Under the pieces are notes generated by a model, which was not told the DNA's origin, did no database searches, and saw only the letters and a program-made list of their open reading frames with translations. A stretch of DNA of 64,000 nt from Dyella_A ginsengisoli (GTDB lineage: Bacteria; Pseudomonadota; Gammaproteobacteria; Xanthomonadales; Rhodanobacteraceae): assembly GCF_044904665.1 (NCBI RefSeq), contig NZ_JADIKM010000004.1, forward strand, positions 62,001 to 126,000, in the 5' to 3' direction. Numbering within the stretch: position 1 is the stretch's first letter; each line of letters starts with the position of its first letter. Both the position numbers and the translations under genes were made by a program. This document shows positions 61,780-64,000 of this stretch, piece after piece.

Positions 61780-63042
61780 TCAGCGCGCCGCCGGCACCAG
61801 CATGTCCTTCACCGCGTCGTAGTCGCCGTCGTTCGCCGCCGGGGTGACGCCCAGCAGGTGCGCCATCAGCGGATAGACATCCACATTCGGGAACACCGCG
61901 TGCCGCACGCCGCGCTCGAACGCCGGACCGTGCGCCACGAACAGCGCCTGCATGTGCGGGTCGGCGTTGTCGTAGCCGTGTTCGCCGCGCATGTGGTCGT
62001 TCGGATGCCGGGCGAGGTAGTGACGCGTGGTGATCGTCCAGCCCACGTCGGCCAGGCACAGCAGCTGCGGCACGCGCGGGTTGCGGCCGTAGGCGAGGCG
62101 GGCCGGCACGCGCGTCTTGTCCCAGCACTGCATGTGCTGCTGCGGCTGCTCCATGCGCGCCTCGATGGCGGCGAAGTCCGCCTCGTGGCCGGCCTTGGGA
62201 TTGAAGCCGGCGAGCACGCCGGTGGTGACGCGATCCACCCGGTCCAGCGGCAGCAGATCGTCGAGCACCACGGTGTGGCCCACCGGCACGTCGGCCATGC
62301 CGTGGTCGGCCAGCACGATCAGGTTCATGCGGTCGAGCAGGCCGCGCCGACGCAGGCCGGCGATCAGTCGGCCCAGCGCCTCGTCGGTGTCGCGCAGCGC
62401 CTGGTTCACCTGCGCCGAATCCGGGCCGTGGTCGTGGCCGGCGTGGTCCACCGCGTCGAAGTACAGCGTGAGGAAGGTCGGTCGCTGCCCGGCGGGAAGA
62501 TCGAGCCAGGCCAGCACCCGGTCCACGCGCTGATCGGGCGTCACGCCGCCGTCGTAGGGCCGCCAGTGATCCGGGTGCATGCCGTGGATGTCGGCCTCGG
62601 TGCCGGGCCAGAACATGGTGGCGGTCTTCAGCCCCGCGCGGTCGGCGGTTTCCCACAGCGGCGTGGCCTCGGCCCACCAGCGGCCGTCGCTCACCGCGGC
62701 GCGATCCTTCAGCGCGAAGTGGCCCAGCGCGGGGTCTTCCATCGTGTTGTGCACGATGCCGTGGTGGTCCGGGCGCAGGCCGGTCACCAGCGTGTAGTGG
62801 TTGGGAAAGGTCAGCGAGGGAAACGAGGGCTGCATGCCGTCGGCCCGCACGCCGTCCTTCGCCAGCGCCGCGAGGGTGGGGCTGAGGCCGCGGTCGAGGT
62901 AGTCGTGGCGGTAGCCGTCGATGGAGATCAGCAGCAGCGGAACGTGCGAGGCCGGCATCGCCGCGCGCGGCACCGGCGCCTGGGCGCAGCCTGCGACAAC
63001 CAGCAGCAGCGAGCTGGCGAGTAGACGGAACAGGAATTTCAT
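61780..63042 (-). CDS. Nucleotide pyrophosphatase/phosphodiesterase-like lipoprotein (copy 2)
   Basis: A 420-residue paralogue of the adjacent gene with the same active-site series: ISIDGYRHDYLDRG, nucleophile Thr in FPSLTFPNHYTLVTG, DHAGHDHGPD, VLADHGMADVP and RGEHGYDNADP. Lipobox VAGC near 19 (MKFLFRLLASSLLL start). The two differ most in the region after the metal loops, so they probably differ in substrate. Upstream of it is a divergent Q-rich exported protein. Confidence 0.92.
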   Translation of the reverse strand: MKFLFRLLASSLLLVVAGCAQAPVPRAAMPASHVPLLLISIDGYRHDYLDRGLSPTLAALAKDGVRADGMQPSFPSLTFPNHYTLVTGLRPDHHGIVHNTMEDPALGHFALKDRAAVSDGRWWAEATPLWETADRAGLKTATMFWPGTEADIHGMHPDHWRPYDGGVTPDQRVDRVLAWLDLPAGQRPTFLTLYFDAVDHAGHDHGPDSAQVNQALRDTDEALGRLIAGLRRRGLLDRMNLIVLADHGMADVPVGHTVVLDDLLPLDRVDRVTTGVLAGFNPKAGHEADFAAIEARMEQPQQHMQCWDKTRVPARLAYGRNPRVPQLLCLADVGWTITTRHYLARHPNDHMRGEHGYDNADPHMQALFVAHGPAFERGVRHAVFPNVDVYPLMAHLLGVTPAANDGDYDAVKDMLVPAAR

Positions 63043-63101
63043 GCGTTGGAACCTAGGATCACGAACATGGCAACGCGCCATGATCGCGCATAGGTGTGAC
63101 G

Positions 63102-63536
63102 ATGACATCTCGCAATCCTTTCATCTGGCCGCTTGCCGCGTCGGTTCTTGCGATCGCCGCCTGCGCACCGGCATGGGCGAGCCAGAACCAGCCCACCACG
63201 CCGCCGCCGCGACCGGTGCTGATCCAGCCCACCGCCGCGCAGCAGCGCTTCCGCCAGACGGTGCAGCAGAACCAAGTGCGCGACCAGCTGCGCAAGAACC
63301 AGGTGGAGCACCAGCTGCGGCAGGAATCGATTGAGCGCACCCGTCGCCCCGCGTCGAGCAGCAGCACCGCCAACGACCCGCAGGTCGACAAGGCACAGCA
63401 GGCCCAGGACCAGCTCTACCAGGCACAGCAGCGCGATCGCGTGCAGCGCTACAGCGACGCGCTGCTGCCGCAACCGGTGCCGCAGGCAACCAAGGCCAGT
63501 GCGCCGGCGCACAGCTCCAGCAACGGCGGCGGCTGA
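63102..63536 (+). CDS. Gln-rich exported protein, hypothetical
   Basis: A 144-residue protein with a signal peptide (ending PAWA near 26) and a mature part full of Gln/Arg helices (AQQRFRQTVQQNQVRDQLRKNQ, KAQQAQDQLYQAQQRDRVQ) that would form a coiled coil in the periplasm, then a Pro/Ser-rich tail ending SSSNGGG. No family is recognised. An in-frame GTG 6 bp earlier is possible; ATG with aggtg 6 bp upstream is preferred. Confidence 0.6.
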   Translation: MTSRNPFIWPLAASVLAIAACAPAWASQNQPTTPPPRPVLIQPTAAQQRFRQTVQQNQVRDQLRKNQVEHQLRQESIERTRRPASSSSTANDPQVDKAQQAQDQLYQAQQRDRVQRYSDALLPQPVPQATKASAPAHSSSNGGG

Positions 63537-63602
63537 TCGGCGGTCTACGCAGCCCCTCGCGCACTGGCGTCCCGTTGACGCGACGGCGGGCGAAAGAAGG
63601 GT

Positions 63603-64000
63603 TCAGCCGCCGCTGCGGCTTTCCGTGCGCCGCGGCATCACGGCCAGCACCAGCATCGCCGCCAGCGCGGCCAGATCGGCCCAGACGAACCAGTCGCCCC
63701 AGCGGCCATACAGCGTGTGCGTCTCGCGCAGCGGCAGCTCGCCCACCAGGTCGGCGTCGTGCTGCTCGCTCGACGCCTCGGCCATCACGCGGCCGCGGTC
63801 GTCGCTCAAGGTGAGGCGGCCGGAGCGCGCCGCGCGCGCGATCGCGAAGCCGCTCTCCACCCCGCGCATGATCGCCATGCGGCTATGCAGCCAGCCGTCG
63901 ATGCTGAAATCCCACGCCGGCACCAGCAGCAGCTGCGCATCGCGCATCGCATACGCACGGCCGATGTCGTGAAAGTCCATGTCCTTGCAGATCGCCAGGC
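63603..64000 (-). CDS. C-terminal part of an Lnt-like/nitrilase-superfamily membrane protein (cut by window edge)
   Basis: About 132 residues are inside the window; the frame continues past 64000. It begins in a carbon-nitrogen hydrolase catalytic loop (ICKDMDFHDIGR, with the nucleophile Cys), then LLLVPAWDF, HSRMAIMRGVESGFAIARAAR and SDDRGRVMAE. This is typical of apolipoprotein N-acyltransferase (Lnt)-like enzymes. A last membrane helix (WADLAALAAMLVLAVM) and a short tail follow. Whether the missing N-terminus carries the Lnt multi-helix domain cannot be seen. Confidence 0.75.
   Translation of the reverse strand, partial: LAICKDMDFHDIGRAYAMRDAQLLLVPAWDFSIDGWLHSRMAIMRGVESGFAIARAARSGRLTLSDDRGRVMAEASSEQHDADLVGELPLRETHTLYGRWGDWFVWADLAALAAMLVLAVMPRRTESRSGG

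Overview
The window is 64 kb of GC-rich, densely coded chromosome. Its gene order points to a gammaproteobacterium of the Xanthomonadales/Lysobacterales, most likely family Rhodanobacteraceae (Rhodanobacter/Dyella/Frateuria type). The main evidence is the run prmB-aroC-hydroxyacid dehydrogenase-asd-fimV-truA-trpF-trpBA-accD, the DUF3025, HerA-like/GreB and THX genes, and REP-like 'gtaggagcggcttcagccgcg' repeats. No rRNA, tRNA, prophage, transposase, plasmid or CRISPR array is visible, so this reads as core chromosome carrying small repeated elements.

Layout. 1-5.9 kb: end of an unknown gene, metG, a DUF2147 exported protein, apbC (Fe-S carrier), an FMN reductase, dcd and a lipoprotein. 6.0-12.7 kb (minus strand): a tightly packed operon of dienelactone hydrolase, HIT protein, 5-oxoprolinase pxpB-pxpC-pxpA, the DUF969/DUF979 5-oxoproline transporter pair and pcp. 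Together these take up pyroglutamate, release it from peptides and hydrolyse it to glutamate. A second dienelactone hydrolase lies upstream. 12.8-21.6 kb: rimO-DUF3025, an OmpA-like protein, the translationally coupled trio herA-like/membrane protein/greB, a LysM lytic transglycosylase and a conserved hypothetical. 21.7-36.7 kb: psd, prmB, aroC, a D-2-hydroxyacid dehydrogenase, asd, fimV, truA, trpF, a cupin/JmjC-like protein, a LysR regulator divergent from trpB, trpA and accD. 36.7-44.7 kb: PAP2 phosphatase, glycosyltransferase, two exported proteins, gltX, zur, a MerC-like membrane protein behind a Zur-type operator, THX and a GT-C membrane protein. 44.7-50.8 kb: hutI, a CLC antiporter and a GNAT-nitrilase fusion on the minus strand, with hutF divergent. 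50.9-59.3 kb: a MacAB-like exporter, a Spy/CpxP protein divergent from cpxRA with a perfect CpxR box between them, and an MFS exporter. 59.3-60.4 kb: no credible gene, but an inverted-repeat-bounded element around a hexanucleotide repeat mosaic. 60.4-64 kb: two tandem nucleotide-pyrophosphatase-like lipoproteins, a Q-rich exported protein and the end of an Lnt/nitrilase-like gene.

The most interesting signals are regulatory or structural. They are the CpxR box and the Zur box (both with convincing geometry), a LysR palindrome placed near -65 of trpB, two identically spaced head-to-head pairs of DnaA-box-like 9-mers downstream of accD, a 36-bp-arm palindrome found twice (once between trpB and trpA), and the ~680-bp inverted-repeat element. 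All functional calls come from reading motifs and families by eye. No database search was run.
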